From Polytrichum commune (Eukaryota > Streptophyta > Polytrichopsida > Polytrichales > Polytrichaceae), in the NCBI GenBank assembly GCA_950295325.1, contig OX485805.1:50118758-50182757 (forward strand): a stretch of DNA of 64,000 nt, given 5' to 3'. Of the stretch, positions 20,238-34,036 are shown piece by piece. A model generated the notes under the pieces. That model saw only the letters and a program-made list of their open reading frames with translations, was not told the origin of the DNA and did not search any database. Numbering within the stretch: position 1 is the stretch's first letter; every line of letters begins with the position of its first letter. The position numbers and the translations under genes were made by a program.

Positions 20238-23200
20238 TCATCCTCCCCCGTTCTCTGTTCCTGCTAGTCCATCAGCTGCCCCCAACGCAAAATCTTCATG
20301 TGGCCTTTGGTACACATCCCCAAATGGAAACTCCAGACTTGCATTCTCATCCTCTGAAATTTGGCTACTGGCAAAAGCACCCCTTATGCGTGGTGCCAAT
20401 GCAAAACTCCGATCAGGATCCTCCTCACTTTCATAGGGTGATTCCTGACTTTCTCCCATGTAGCCCCCACCAAACATTGGGGGCTCAAAAGAACTTGCTG
20501 GCAAATCAGTTGACCCTGCGCCCATCCTGGCCTTTGGCACCCACCATCTGCTATCTCCTGCTGCATTCATATATCCCTGGTTCCCAAGAATTTCATTTGA
20601 AGAAGCTTGCATATTCACACCTACCTGACTACTCAACCTTTGGGTATCAGCACCCCCAGTCACTACTATCCTATCAATATTTACCCCACCTCTGCGACTA
20701 CCACCATCCACGACTAAACCCCTGAGCCTTTCGTCAGTTGATAATTCAGAATCTGCACTTTGAGCTGATTGTGATGCAGTGTAGAACTTATCAAGCCAAT
20801 AGAGCTGATTGGCAGTATCAGGAACAGGACTTTCATAAAAATCCTTTCCTTGACTACGCCCTGCCTCAAGGTCTGGTATCATTTCGTTTGTTGAATATGG
20901 AATAGTGAAAGGGACAAGGTTTCCAAATCTATCCCGTACACTAGAGGGTTCAGACCGTACATATGGACCATGACCAGAGGTTGGCTCCCCCCAGGGTCTG
21001 AGCTGATTGGAAGGTACATGAAGAGAAGAAAACATATGTGCCATTGCCGGGTCATTATCACAATTCTTGTGGCGAAAATCAGCCAGTACAGACATAAACT
21101 GTTTGCCATTTCCATCTGGTTCCCAATTAGGATAGTTGGTTTTGAAGCTGTTCATACCAAAAAGAAAGTCAGTTCAGACAATAGAGCCCATGTACAACTC
21201 TGAAACCACAAATCTATAGTACCCAACACTCATACTATCATAAGTAGATATAGCAATATCTGAGATTGCCACCAAGCTTGTATTCACCTTCTGATATCTG
21301 GGATATATGCAAGCTCTGACCAAAAAGCTCTACTTAGAAAAACGGAAGTTTTCATTTCTGCTTGAGATGCAATGTACGTTCCAAGCATTTCACATTTCAG
21401 TCAAGTTAACAAATCCTCCTAATCATATTAATTCTCTGAGATTAGAACTTCTTGATAATGTAAAGGAACAGCGCCATCATACCTCAAGAAGGACTTCTCC
21501 ATCTTGCCTTGTGCGCTACGCCGATCCTTGCTAGTATGAAATGGTGACCCATACTTGGAGTTCCCATGGTGCTCAAAGTCAAAGACACTTAGGCTGAAAC
21601 AAACACCAGCACACCCAGGTTAATGAAACAAATGGCCCCTCGTCTTAACAGTAAAGAAAGTAGAACTTCAGAGCAAACTAGAAGCACTGTACCCTCTTCC
21701 CAATCCCGAATAGTGAACATATGTGATCACCCACTACCACCTCAAACACTCTTGACCTTAAAAGGACACCAATACTCCATGCTTGTCTATACAATCCAAC
21801 TCATCACAACTCCAATTCAGGTGGTACTGGAATAGACACCCTTGAGAGGTACCAACACCAACCTCGTATATTTCACCATATATGTAATGATGCCATGATG
21901 GAATTCTGAAGCTAAAACATCAGATGCAGAACAGAAAGGTCAAACAATAAGACTAGAATACAAACCTGCAGACATCGCCGACCCCTTCTATACGAACGGT
22001 GAAGTCATGTACAAATTGCAGCACATCATCCACGCACTGTCCAACCACAAGAACTAACAGTCAGCTTTAAGAACATTAAAACACACATATGGAAATCATG
22101 TCATTTGAGGCTTGCCAAATTCTTTACTCATCTATAATATACACTTTGTAAAATCGAGACATCAGGGGCTTACCTTGGGGAAAGCGAAGATAAGGATAAA
22201 CGGGGTTACAATAATAGACGAGATTTCTTCAAAGAAAAGTGTGGCCTTGTACTGCATAAGACAAACAAAACGAAATAACTTGAGTGTATGCATGGCATGT
22301 GCCTCTCAACAATATATTCTTACTGCAAGCACTATCAGAATATTTTTAAAAGCACTATAGACAGCCCCACAGTGACCACTAGCCATCATAACTTCAGAGG
22401 GCCATGAGCACCTTGAGTCTTCCAAGTTACAGAAAACAAACTAGCCCTTATAGATGTGAACATCATAAATCTAAAGTTAGATACAGCCCAGTAATCAAAC
22501 CACAACTTCTCCACGGTATACCTGAAAATGACCCTCAAACTCTGCACGAACAGCCTCAGTGTTCTCGGCACCCCGCCAGTGCTTCGGCATGTAATGAGTT
22601 TGCTTTGTAACTTGTTGCATTACACCCTTTGGATCAAACACTTGATACTCCTCCATGATTAATGACCTACTGATTTGTAAGATTGATGCAAAAATAGCAG
22701 TGTACCAGAACAGCTGGCGACTTCCAATCTGTCAAAGGAACAAAGGAAAACATCAAAAAGCAAGTATGTTGAGAAAATATGGTTACACCTACCATAGAGC
22801 AATAGTTTGCAAGCATTTCCACGCAAAACAATTTTTTGTCATGATATGAAACAGACCCAGAATAACCAGAAAATTCTAATATGGCTTCTGAGTATGTTTG
22901 GGTTTACAACTTTGACGCTGTCAACTACAACTCATGCACCAAAAACTAAAAACATCCTGCTACCTGTGGACAATTGGGTGATATTTATTCCAAGTTTCTT
23001 CCCTGCAATATCCACAGTGCCCTTCCCTGCAGAACTTCTGAGCATATGCATCTAATCTTTACAAGGCCTTGACCAACACAAATTTGCCTCAGTTTTCTGA
23101 GCAAAATTATCAAGAAGCACACCAGGAATGGCCAAAATAGACAGACACCAGCTTCCACGTAAAATACCTTCCCAGTTTGAGAGTAAACATTGAGGGTTAG

Positions 23201-26200
23201 GAACTGAACATAAATCCCAATAAAATGACTGATACAGCCTAAATCTACCTAAACATCAGTACACATATAATACACACACGAGTTCTTACATGGCCTTCCA
23301 TCAGCGATTCGTCAATGAGAGCAATCCCAATAAGAATGGCTGCAAAAGCTCCTGTTACATACGCAACAAGTTTGGCAATCATAGATATGATTGGAGATGG
23401 AAACTGCTTCACATACTCCACAGCATGTTTGTAGCTTGTATTTAGACGATGTTTGAACATATGCTCCAACTGTAGTAGGAAAAAACACATTACAATTTAG
23501 TGCTGCCTCTTTGCATAAATAGAACCCCAAATACCCTGACCACTCATTCCATCATATTGTAAGGCTGCATCTGTTCAAGACATGGTTCAAACATTACTCA
23601 CACAGCTTATATATTTATGGACAAAGTCTGTGACAAATTTGCTCTTAATAAAAGCTGAACTGATTACAACAAAAAGTGGAGGTCTGGATGTAAATGTACC
23701 TCATTGAATTCTCGAAATGTCCACTTCGCCAGATTTGACCACCGCCGAGAGCCCGCAGCAGAAGGATTATGGTAGAATAATTCAGCATTCCGCAGTAGAA
23801 AGTAGAAGGCCATGAAGACTACATAGAAAGGTGATAGTATCAACATAGAAATGCCCAGCCATTTAAGCCTTTGCCGCAGCCGTTCGGGGTTGTTGGTGAA
23901 GTCTCTCCGAATTAGAAAATTCCTGCAAAATAAGCCTCCAAATTTTATTTGATGGCCTCTTTTCAATGAAAGGATATCTATCACACATAGCAATCATCCT
24001 TGGTAGGATCCAAACAAGAGTACCTCTTACAAAAAAGTATCCCTTTATTTGTCCAACTTTGTGTCTTTGAATTTAGCTGTGTACATGAACTTTGAGTGTT
24101 TATTCAAGACACAGAGTTCAACAAATAAAGGTATAGCTTTGCAAGTAAAAACATCTTGAGTAGACCGATTGACCTCCTCTCACTAATATGTATAACATGA
24201 GCAAGTGCCCACCAGAGTCTCAAACCAGGAAATAATTGAAGGAAATCCTATGCAGGAGGACTTACCTGTCGAACATATAATGAAGAATACACCAATTGAG
24301 GCTCCACTCAACCATCTTGGATAAGACAAGTCGCTTCCTGTCTTGACTAAGCATAGGCCCGGCACCTGGCACCCATTGAGGAAGATCCAGGCCCAAGACT
24401 CCCTTATTAAGCAGGCCAATTAAATAGTTCTCCTTACGCATTATGCGGCTCACTATGTCATGGGCTGAGAGCTGGCGGACAATACAGAGCCGTTCACGTT
24501 GTTGCAGCTGTACAATTTTGTCCACTAGTACTGGCCATGTCATAGTTTGTAGCTCATGCTCGGTCACCCCAAGACTGCAAACATAAACCTCCCATGTGTA
24601 AGAAAAGAAAAACACACTTAAAGTGAACAAAGTAAACATTCCGTATACCCTTAACAGTCATTGACACTATCATACAACCTCGATGATAGGAGACTACCAT
24701 CTGGCTGAGTGATTGCATATACCCTCCCAAGGCCTATACAACAATGCATGAATGAACTTCATAAAATCTTTAAGACTAGACAATCAGAGCATTAAGATTT
24801 GATGTGATACCCTTGTGGTACCATACCTCTTATTGACAAGAGTATAAAACAGATGCCTAACATTGTGTACGTGACAGAGGCTTTAAGAGATTCAGTAACT
24901 GTTCCTTAAAAAAGGACATGATTGACAGCAACATGATTAAAGATCTTCCACACAATGTATACCAGATAGATTATTGTGTACTTTTCAAGCTTCCTCTTTC
25001 TAAATGTGAACCTCTCTGCCTATAAACAATTGAGAGGTATAGATATGAGGAGTGCCATGATTGGATTAAAAAATGCACCCAAGTGAAACCAAAGATCAAA
25101 ACAGTAGAAAATCCCTCAGAAATAATGTGGTTCCACTTTTCCCACAATCAGTGGTGAATAAACGAACAGCACAACTGACTTGTCAGAGATTTACCTATTA
25201 TGAATGAAACTCCGAACCTCGAGAGTATCTCGCAGTTGAGTGAAGAACCGCACGAAACAGAACAACCAATATATTGAGAAGAGGACGAGGTAAATCACAT
25301 AGAAAGCCTTCAGGGCAGTAAACGGAGTAAGAGGATGCTTGTATAGGGCCTCGTTTGCCAAGTCACAATTCTGTACATGGCCTTCATTGATAGCATCAAT
25401 GCCACATTTGGCACTTAGTAGCCCAGCCCAATTTACATACAAAAGCAGGAAACCCGAGAAGCTAATGGTAAATGCCAGTGAGACAAGCTCACACAACCAT
25501 TGTGTGCAAATACACCAAAAGCCCTTGTCACAGTAATATTGGTATACCCGCTGAAAGAACCCATCCAGGTCTGTTATAGCACCCCACTTAGAAGTCTCGC
25601 CTCTGAAAAAATCAGGAGGGCTCGCAGGATCCTCTTCACCTCCATTAAGACGGTGGTAATCAGGCAGCTCCAGTTCGACCTGTAATTTCCAAGTTTTAAA
25701 AATCAACATGAATATTTAGGGACTTCAAAGAAAAGGACTCGAGACGTACGGACTTGCACCAGTCACTACTATCTGAGCGGGACGCAGAAGCCCATGCATT
25801 ATGCTGGAGCATCACTATCATTCACTCTCTTACAAATAAAGATGTATGCTCTCTAACAAAGAGAGCTCAGAAACTAGCCTAACTAAAGATTCAGGACTTT
25901 GGCCCATTATATGCTCTCTCTGCTAAAGATTTCTCATGCTATGTTTAGATTGAGTTTCCAAGAACTACTGTTGCAAAAGGATCACTAAAACTGCACCTTG
26001 AAGTCATAACAACCCTACTGTGAACACAGATTTGAATTGCACCCACCTCTACAAGTGGAAGTAGATGCTACACAATGAGCACTATAATTGAAATTCGACA
26101 TCAAACTTTGCAGATAGAACACAAAGTACAGCCTATCCATATATTATTGTTAAAAACCCCTCAAAAGTGCACAACTCTAACTGTAGATCAACTGCAGGAT

Positions 26201-26360
26201 GGTTAAGAGAGGGACCGACCACTTCATGCTGGACACCTCTTAGAGCTCGATTGATGCGGAACATAACCTGAGGCAACCAGCGGGCAGCACCAGCATTGCC
26301 AGCGCCACCTGGTCCGAGGTCCCGCAGCCAAGGTTGCGGCAGACCTGCCTCCCTACGCAT
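20238..26360 (-). CDS. ATG9: Autophagy-related protein 9 (ATG9), complete
   Basis: Multi-pass membrane protein of autophagy: a lipid scramblase on Golgi/endosome-derived vesicles that feeds phagophore growth (known for the family). Ten exons on minus: 26,360-~26,220; 25,679-25,195; 24,574-24,266; 23,922-23,700; 23,469-23,290; 22,728-22,522; 22,251-22,174; 22,036-21,966; 21,593-21,483; 21,147-20,238. Phases match throughout, giving about 904 residues. The core matches plant ATG9: RKENYLIGLLNKGVL, SRRWSNLAKW then FREFNE, VKQFPSPIIS, THYMPKHWRG, KYGSPFHTS. Hydrophobic segments lie in exons 2 (two), 4, 5, 6 and 7. The disordered C-terminal exon ends with a conserved LEFPFGDVYQRP-like motif. An in-frame TGA 18 bases upstream supports the first Met, but Met33 is also possible. 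The exon 1 donor is ambiguous by one codon (GTGGTC or GTCGGT). No stops or frameshifts were seen. Confidence 0.95.
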
Positions 26361-28668
26361 GCCTACTAGCCCTTGTCACCCACAGAGCCTGTGTCTCATT
26401 GAAATTCCAACTTGGGGCCGTCTCACATATTATCTACATACTGAACAGTATGAACAATGTCAGACTCCAAAACTTTATGCTATTAAAACTTATCCCAAGA
26501 TATTATGAAACAATGTCGCAGCTGAAGACAACGTAGAAGAACTCCTTGCAAACTAGGCGGTCGTGATAGGAGCAGATATTTGAGTTCAAAAGACATCTCA
26601 ACAGTAGAAACGAGACACAGAAGCAACAAAAGTATTCTGGATCGACAAGAATATGTAGACAAAACTCCAATTAAGCAAGTAATTCTGTCAGAAGCAAATA
26701 ATTCAACTCCAATTACCCTGCGGGCAGGGTGGACAGGTAATAAGTTTTAGTGTCAATAGATCCACAACAACATCAATCCAAGCCCTAATTTGTTGGCTTC
26801 TGGACAGAAACCCTAAACGAAGACACAGCACAAAACACCAATGTAAACTTTTATGGAGAGAGGAGAAAGAAGAGAAGGTACAAGAAAAGACCTTCATTAG
26901 GTAGTGAACTACCGTCCAGGTTTTAGATTGTTCTGCATGTTTCTAATTTTGATGTGAGGAAAGAAACCATAAAATAACTTCAAGAGAAAATTGAAGACAG
27001 AAACGTTCAAAACCAGAATATGGACATCGTCAGTCATGGTCCGAGGTGTTGAACCAATAGAATAACCAGGAAAGACAGCCTACTGGAAAACAGCATTTTC
27101 AGGTTTTAAGAGCAAAATTCGTCAGAGGTCTGACCACAGCACAATTGTCCGTACTCAAGGATAGCGGACAAGAAGGTTCCGCATGTGTGGATAGCATCAG
27201 CGGGATAATTCTATCCAAACCGATGGAATTGAGCAATTCAATCCAGTAGTATCGTATTTATCGTTTGAAGATCTCATGCAACGCAGAAGACAAAGTTCCA
27301 ATTGAAGGTGACCCTCGGTACTGTAGCAGGATGGACTGGATCAAAGAGGAATCTCGTACATAAGGAATTATTAATAAAAGGTGAAGAAAGGGGTTGAAAA
27401 AAACATCTGATCCAGAGACAATCGTATGGACGTTGCCCTCAAGTCAGGGCGGCCACAGCCCATGCAAAAATTTATGCAGGACGAAAGAGATCGAATCAAG
27501 CACTCAGAATCACCAACCAATTCCCTAAACCGAAGCGTCCAGGAGGTTTCACTAGAATTGATTAACTCTGATGCAGTTCTCGGTTCCCAATGTGCAACAA
27601 AAATTCCAGAAACGGCAAGAAGCGGGCGTGCACGACTATTTACCATCAAATTGGCTAAGGTATCATGCACAGCGAATACTGCACCTCCTTTCAGATGGCT
27701 AACAACCACAGCAACAGCTTGCAAAACTATAATATCAAACTAGCTGCGAGCACGCACATCCAATTCCCGTCATATTTTCGCCAATTACGCTGCCTACTCA
27801 TCTCCGAATATCACACAACCATCTCCCAGGCTCTCACCAACCAACACCGACACCGAAACCACCTAGGGTTTCATGCCACCACATCATCATCACGCATACT
27901 TCCACTTCCAAGTCCCAATTCCAATCCCAATTCCAATTCCCACTCCAATTGCGCCGTCCACACACAACTAACACCCCAACACACCACACTAGAACAACCA
28001 AAACAGCCGTCCTCCTCCTCCTACTCCTCCAATTCCTTCTCCTCACAAACTAACCTAGCGTTAATGCATGATGATGCCGCAAGATGCCGCGGCCCGCGCT
28101 TCTTCGAAGGCACGCAACAACCACACACCAACAGCAACAACAGCAACTCCCCGCCGCCGCTACCGCCGTTCCTCATGGATTCCGTAATTCCCACCGCTTC
28201 CAATTCTCACGCCACGCGACCTAAAATCGCACAAACCCTGCGTAAGGTTACGAAACCCTCGTCTCGTTAATTCGTTCGTCAACCCCCCCTTCTTCCTTCC
28301 CTCTTCCCTTCCCCTCTTTTCTTACTAAGCCAGATTTTGTCCACCACAGGGCGTCATTGATGGCTTGTTGGAGAGCGGCGATCCAGCCGTGACGAGCCGT
28401 GAATTGGCGTAGAGGCACGAGGGGCGAAACGGCATGAATGGCGTCGCGATGTTAAGTAGGGTAGCCGATGATGATGGTGGATGGATGGTGATGCATGTGC
28501 TTGGCCCGAGATGCTTCGGGCTGGCAAGGGGACAAGCCGAGCCGGGGGGCGACGACTCATTGGCACCGAGGGAAGAATTTTACTTGCTGGCGGAGAAACC
28601 CAGCGGCCGGCCGGGCCACCCGGCGGGGAGGATCTATGTTGCCCGCTATTTGGGTCGCCTCTTTTGGG
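26361..28668 (-). other. ATG9 upstream region and GC-rich block
   Basis: It probably contains the ATG9 leader and promoter. An AG acceptor-like site about 35-40 bases before the ATG hints at an intron in the 5' leader. 27,830-28,330 has CCA/TCC-rich, low-complexity sequence. 28,340-28,670 is strikingly GC- and CpG-rich against an AT-rich background and may mark the start region. ORFs across the block are not protein-like. No start site could be placed. Confidence 0.4.
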
Positions 28669-29780
28669 TTGGAGGTAACAAATAACTAAGGCAAGTTATG
28701 TTAACTTAACGATAGTGGAGTGGTGGTGTGTTCCAAGGCAACCACCAAGCCTTCCCTTCCGGAAAGGGCAAGGAAGTTTTCTATATATTGTGGTCCGCAA
28801 TGCAAGGCTCCGTGGCCCTTGTTCACACAATTGCCCCCCCCCCCTCCCTCTTTGGGTCTTATTGAACGTCAACTTTTGACGCCGATTTCCGACCCTTAGA
28901 TCTAGGGGAGATCGGCATCTCGTATGATGTGATGCGGCGCTTTTAACAACGTGGAATTTTTTACAATACAAGGATCCCGCCATTTACGAAGGGAAGTTTG
29001 TGACACGGCTTTACGCCTTTTGCTTAGGACATTTTTTTGGTTGGAGGTGAATAATATGTGTGTGAGTTGGTTTTATTGATGGTAGAGTGTTGGAATACGG
29101 TGAAGTTCAAAGGCAACAACAAGCCTTCCGGGAAGAGGAAGGAAATTTTCCTATTGTGGGCCAAGGTGCAAGGTTCCGTGGCCCTTGTTCACACAATTGC
29201 CCCCGGCCCCCCTCCCTCTTTGGGTCTTATTGAACATTAAGTTTTGACGCCGATTTCCGACCCTTAGATCTAGGGGAGATCGGCATCTCATACGATGTGA
29301 TGCGGGGCGTTTAACAACGTGGAAATTCTTACAATTCAAGGAGCCCGCCATTTACAAAGGGAAGTTTGTGAAACGGCTCTATGCCTTTTGCTTAGGACGT
29401 TTTTTAATTGGAGGTGAATAATATGTGTGTGAGTTGGTTTTATTGATGGTGGAGTGTTGGAATACGGTGAAGTTCAAAGGCAACAACAAGCCTTCCGGGA
29501 AGGGGAAAGAAATTTTATTTCTATTGTGGGCCAGGGTGCGAGGTTTCAAGCCATCATGCAGGCCCTTTTTCCACACAATGTCTCCGTCTTTGGGCCCTCA
29601 TTGAGCGTATAGTTTTGGCTCAGAGTTTCAAGTGTTGGATCTAGAAGATATCAACGGTCCATGCAAAAGCTCCTCCGGGTTCACATTATGTTGTGTAGGA
29701 TCCCCCCCCCCCCCCCACTTACAAAGGGGGTTTTGTGGTTGGCCTTTATGCCCTCTATTTTGGATCTTTACCGTGGAGGG
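28669..29780 (+). repeat. Three tandem ~368-bp units
   Basis: Units begin near 28,669, 29,037 and 29,405, each with TTGGAGGTRA. Each then holds AAGCCTTCC..GGAA, CCTTGTTCACACAAT, TTTGGGTCTTATTGA and TTAGATCTAGGGGAGAT. Units 1 and 2 are closest; unit 3 is more diverged and includes a C15 tract (29,702-29,716). No coding capacity. Related units reappear at 32.58-33.43 kb. Confidence 0.75.
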
Positions 29781-32575
29781 CTTGTTATTCCAACATAAAA
29801 CAAGTGGATTTCAACAAAGGTAGAAACTATGATTGTGAATAGCTCCAAGGTGGAAATGTCTAAGATATAATTTCATATTGAGAAAGAAAAAGAGAAAGCA
29901 TAAATCTAGGATTCTAAGAGGTCACAACAAATCATGCAAAAAGTTAGGTAGCTAAAAAAAATCACAACAACTTGTGGCAAAAATCACCAAACCAAACCAA
30001 AAAACAAAAAACAAAAAAACAAAAAAAACAACATGCAATGATACTTTGGTTGATTGACAATTAAGCTACATGCCTCACACTCTCTCCCATATTTGTATAG
30101 AAGCAACATCCATTCCTTGCATTTATAGCCTACTTGACATATGTCCTCTTTGGATTCAAAGAAGGTTTGAAGAACAAGCACACCCAGTTGCTCTACTTCC
30201 TAAAAGTTTTTTGCACATGAAATTTGTTTCATCTTCAACAAATTCAAGATAACGAGGATGCTAGGCTTTTTGTTTGTTGATTTGGTTACAATAATTGAAA
30301 AATCATAGACTTTGTGCTCTCATTGGGGTCAGTTTCATGCAAGTCTAGGGTCTCATACTCTTCATATTCTTCTTTGTTTTATGTCCTTGTATGTGACTTG
30401 AATAAGATTTGTGCAATTCATGGCTCCACATCCCTAAGCAACATGATTAGATATTCCCTCTATATATGTATTTTTTGCAAATGACATAGTGTGCATGTAA
30501 CTAGCATGTGTTACAACAAGAGATGCAATCCACAACTAAGAATAATTGTTGTCATTTTTATCATAGGGTCGGCAAATAAACGTGCACATGTAAATTTTCC
30601 ATTTTGTCCAAAATCCATGAATAAGTCTAGATTTACCTAAAATATAGTTAGTTGTGATACAATCAAAATGGCAATCTATTTACTGAATTCTCTTTTGAAA
30701 TCATGCTTTTGTGGCCTTTGTAGCACAATCAATATTAGTTGGTTGCAACTTGGGTGTGTAATTCGAAGGGACATAAGAGAGACAAACCCATAGATATTTC
30801 TTTACCATCTCACAAAGTTGTACACTTAAATGGATGCTCCAATAATGTACTCTCAATATCAACTTATGAGCTATCAATAGATCATAGATTTACATTGCGA
30901 TTCATATTATGGAGAAAATATTTTCTCTGCAAAAGCTAATATGTTTATTGTGTAGAGTAATGTTACATAAATTTGTGAAGTGAAAACCTATTTATATGCA
31001 TTTCTCTCGTCCAACACATGTAGGTGGAAGTGACCATGATGTTGTGCTAATGATGTTCACTTGAAGAGGTAGTGATTTGATGATGGCAACTAATGACTTT
31101 CTCTTATCATACATTTCCAAAATATGTATATGTTTAACATCTATAGCCTCCTACATTCTTTCACTAACGGTTGGAACAACCATTGAAGACCAATATGATC
31201 TACGTTACAATTAGTTTGGGTGGAATGAAATAGATATTTACCATATACATCCCACATGTTGTCATGAGCTTCCTATGATGCTCCTAGTCAGATGACACCT
31301 TTGAAGTTACAAATCATGGATTTTTGGTACGACCAATTGAGATGTGAGTGTATGAAAAAACACATCCATTGTAAGATCACTTTAGATCTTTTTGGCAACC
31401 TTGCTTCAACAAGAAGTTAATATTCTATATGTTAAATGATAGGTTACGTTGATGGAACATTCAAAGGTTGTCCTTCTACACAAATCCATTTGAGGACCTC
31501 ATGATCACATATCTCATCCTGGAGTTGTGGATGTTTCTCAATACTATTCAAGTGATTTTTCTCTAGCAAGGGTGACGTTCCCCTATCAATGGCTTGTTGT
31601 AATATTCTTCAAAAATCCCTTGTGGTGTAAACCACTCAGTCGACGATTCACGAGATAGGTTGTCAAATTGGCTACAAATGTGTGCAAGGGTCTTATGGTA
31701 GATTTTTAAGTATTTGAGAGTAATTGAAAGGTTTCGATGTTGTGTGATTGCAACCTAAATTAGTGGCCACAAATTTGTATATGTGAATTTATATATTTTT
31801 TGCTTTTGAATCGTTGTCATCATCGTGTTCTTTAGTGTTAATGACAAATAAAATAGCGTTGGGATCAATACATGGACGGCTGACACATCTCTTTGATGCA
31901 CCTTCATGCTTATGTTCCATAGCCTTTGTACATATAACTTCGGCGATGATTTCGGCAACTCTATGAAGTTCTAGACTGTGATCAACAATTGTCACCCGCT
32001 CAAAAATTGTTGTCGACGTCAGCTATGTTGGAGTAATCTACCACCCCTTCCACAATTCAACCACACTTAGAATCTTGCACGTGTAAATAAATTAAAATTT
32101 GAGATTTTACATATGTACTGTATTCAAGGTCTCACATGTAATAAATTGAAGCTCATACATGTATTTTGGTAGTTGAAATTCAAATATAAAACTATTTAAC
32201 ATTGTTGGTCTCATAAAGTGAGAATGGTTCAAATTCAAGTTCTCAATGGCAATCCGGATCTACTAGAAAGAAAGTTTCTAAGTGTAAGATTGCAAGCCTC
32301 CAAGTTGCAAAGCCTAGATGATGAAGACACTGCCTATTCCCTAGACAACTTATACATTGTAAACATGCCATTAAGTTTCATAATTCTCACATGCTAACAA
32401 TCATAATACATATTGATGCTTATAAAGCGCATACACCCACTCCTCGTGAAACAATAGAAAATCGGAAGCAAGGTGGATGAATTACTGCAAATTTGGCAAG
32501 CGGATGAATGAAAATTGCAACTATTATTTGTAGTGCCGGACACTACCATATGGTACTATTTGAAGCCCCCTATGA
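29781..32575. other. Gene-free interval splitting the 368-bp array
   Basis: AT-rich; 30,525-30,660 is the second copy of the dispersed repeat at 1010-1130. Nothing else was recognised. Since array units flank it on both sides, this ~2.8 kb may be an insertion or unrelated sequence brought in by rearrangement. Confidence 0.4.
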
Positions 32576-33430
32576 TAAGTAATAAGCCTAGTTTTTGATG
32601 GTGGAATGGTGAAGTACCTTATCGAGTGTGTAGTTTTGGAGTGGATTTCCAATTGTTAGACCTAGAGGTTATAATGATCCATATGATATCATGCAAAAGT
32701 TCCTTTGGGGTCGAAATTATGTGGTGTAAGGATCCCGCCACTTACAAAGAGAACTTGGTGACAAGTCTTTATGCCCTTTATCTAGGAGTTTTCGGGGAGG
32801 TAACTATTTACCCTAATTATCGATGGTGAATGGTGGCGTGGTGGAGTGTTGTATTCTAAGGCCACAAACCCTGGGAAGCATAACATTATTCAAATCCATA
32901 ACAATGTTACATGGGACTGTCAGTGTTCCACAGAAGAGTCCCCATGTTCATTCAGACCGTCTGTGGGAATATTATGCGAAATATTGTCAATCCCACAAAC
33001 AGTAGTATGGATCTGAATAATGTTACGAGGAAAGGAATTTCTATTTTATTTTTGGTTTTGGGTCGGGGTGTGAGAGTTCATGCCATCATGTGAAACCCGA
33101 TTCCCACAACGCCCCTTTCCTCAAGCCTTACCAAGCATAAAACTCTAGCACATGTTTTGGACCGTTAGATCTAGAGGAGGTCGACGGTCCATGTGATGTC
33201 ATGCAAAAGTGCCTCCGGGCTCAACATCGTGATATCACATTGTGTACGTATCCCACCACCACTTACAAAGGGGAATTTGTGGCCGGGTTTTACGCCCTTT
33301 ATTTAGGGCCGCCTTTTGGAGGTAGTTAATAAGTTACATTATTGATAGTTGGAGTGGTGGAATGTTGTAACTTGTCTCGAGGCAAACTTGAAGCCTCGAG
33401 AGGGGAAGGACGTTTTCTATTGTGGGCCGG
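32576..33430 (+). repeat. Diverged units of the ~368-bp array
   Basis: At least two degenerate units with the order GTTAGACCTAGAGG, ATGCAAAAGT, GATCCCGCCACTTACAAAG, TTTATGCCCTTTAT and GGAGTGTTG. One is interrupted by the MITE at 32,881-33,030. A third starts near 33,325 and is cut off near 33,430. Confidence 0.65.
32881..33030. repeat. ~150-bp MITE inserted in a 368-bp unit
   Basis: CATAACATTATTCAAATCCATA at the left is inverse to TATGGATCTGAATAATGTTAC at the right. The flanks join an AAGCCTTCC..GGAA-type block of the host repeat (CCTGGGAAG | GAGGAAAGG) that is uninterrupted in units 1-3. The insertion therefore post-dates the array. No certain target duplication. Confidence 0.65.
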
Positions 33431-33572
33431 CGGGGTGCAAGGTTTCATGCTTTTTCCGGCTATGGGGCGCGTGACGAGTGGGTGAACCTATTCACCTTGA
33501 CCCATTCTTTCACATGGCAACTTGGAGTTTGTCATTTCTCATCAATGTTTTTTCTATTTCATGCCCTTGGAG

Positions 33573-34036
33573 GGCCACTTTACCACTATGGCCAAGGGCC
33601 GTGACCATGAGGTTGTGAAGGCCCTTGAAACTCGTATGAATGAAGGTTGTACCATGGTAAATTGAAATTGGGTATTCCGTGGTCATGGACCTTCGAGTAT
33701 AGTGTAAAGACGTACACACCCATGTTTCCAATGTTATTTTGTTCACATGGCCTTTCTCTACAGTCGATCGTAATAAATCAAGGGTTGTGGAATTTTGATG
33801 TGTCATAGTCCTAGTTTTGCGTTGAACTATTTCGACACAAAATACAATAGATGGTGAAACATTATCTATTGCATGTTACAGAGGTTGTCGTAGAGGTTCT
33901 TCATCCATTCAAACCTCCTTGGTCCTTTAGGCCCTCAAGCTCTAGTGTGAAGTGAATTAGGACGGTCTTGGCATTTTTCATCAATAAGAGATTTTAAATC
34001 TCTTCAGTCACGTGCCTTTAAACTCTAGTGTAAAGT
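33573..34036. repeat. Degenerate relative of the 500-bp MITE family
   Basis: The left end GGGCCACTTTACCACTATGGCC and the right end TCTAGTGTAAAGTGTCCCC are roughly inverse. Internal GGCCCTCAAGCTCTAGTGTGAAGTGA and GGACGGTCTTGG resemble blocks of the elements at 7005 and 45,790. No target duplication is visible. Confidence 0.45.

Noticed and set aside
20300-20725. 141-codon plus ORF
   Set aside because: Antisense to the last ATG9 exon, whose protein matches the family.
27665-28270. 201-codon plus ORF upstream of ATG9
   Set aside because: Asn/Ser/Pro low-complexity from TCC and CCAATT repeats; lies in the presumed ATG9 leader/promoter on the other strand.
28434-28685. Overlapping ORFs in the GC-rich block
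   Set aside because: GC-rich sequence lacks stops in several frames at once; no recognisable protein.
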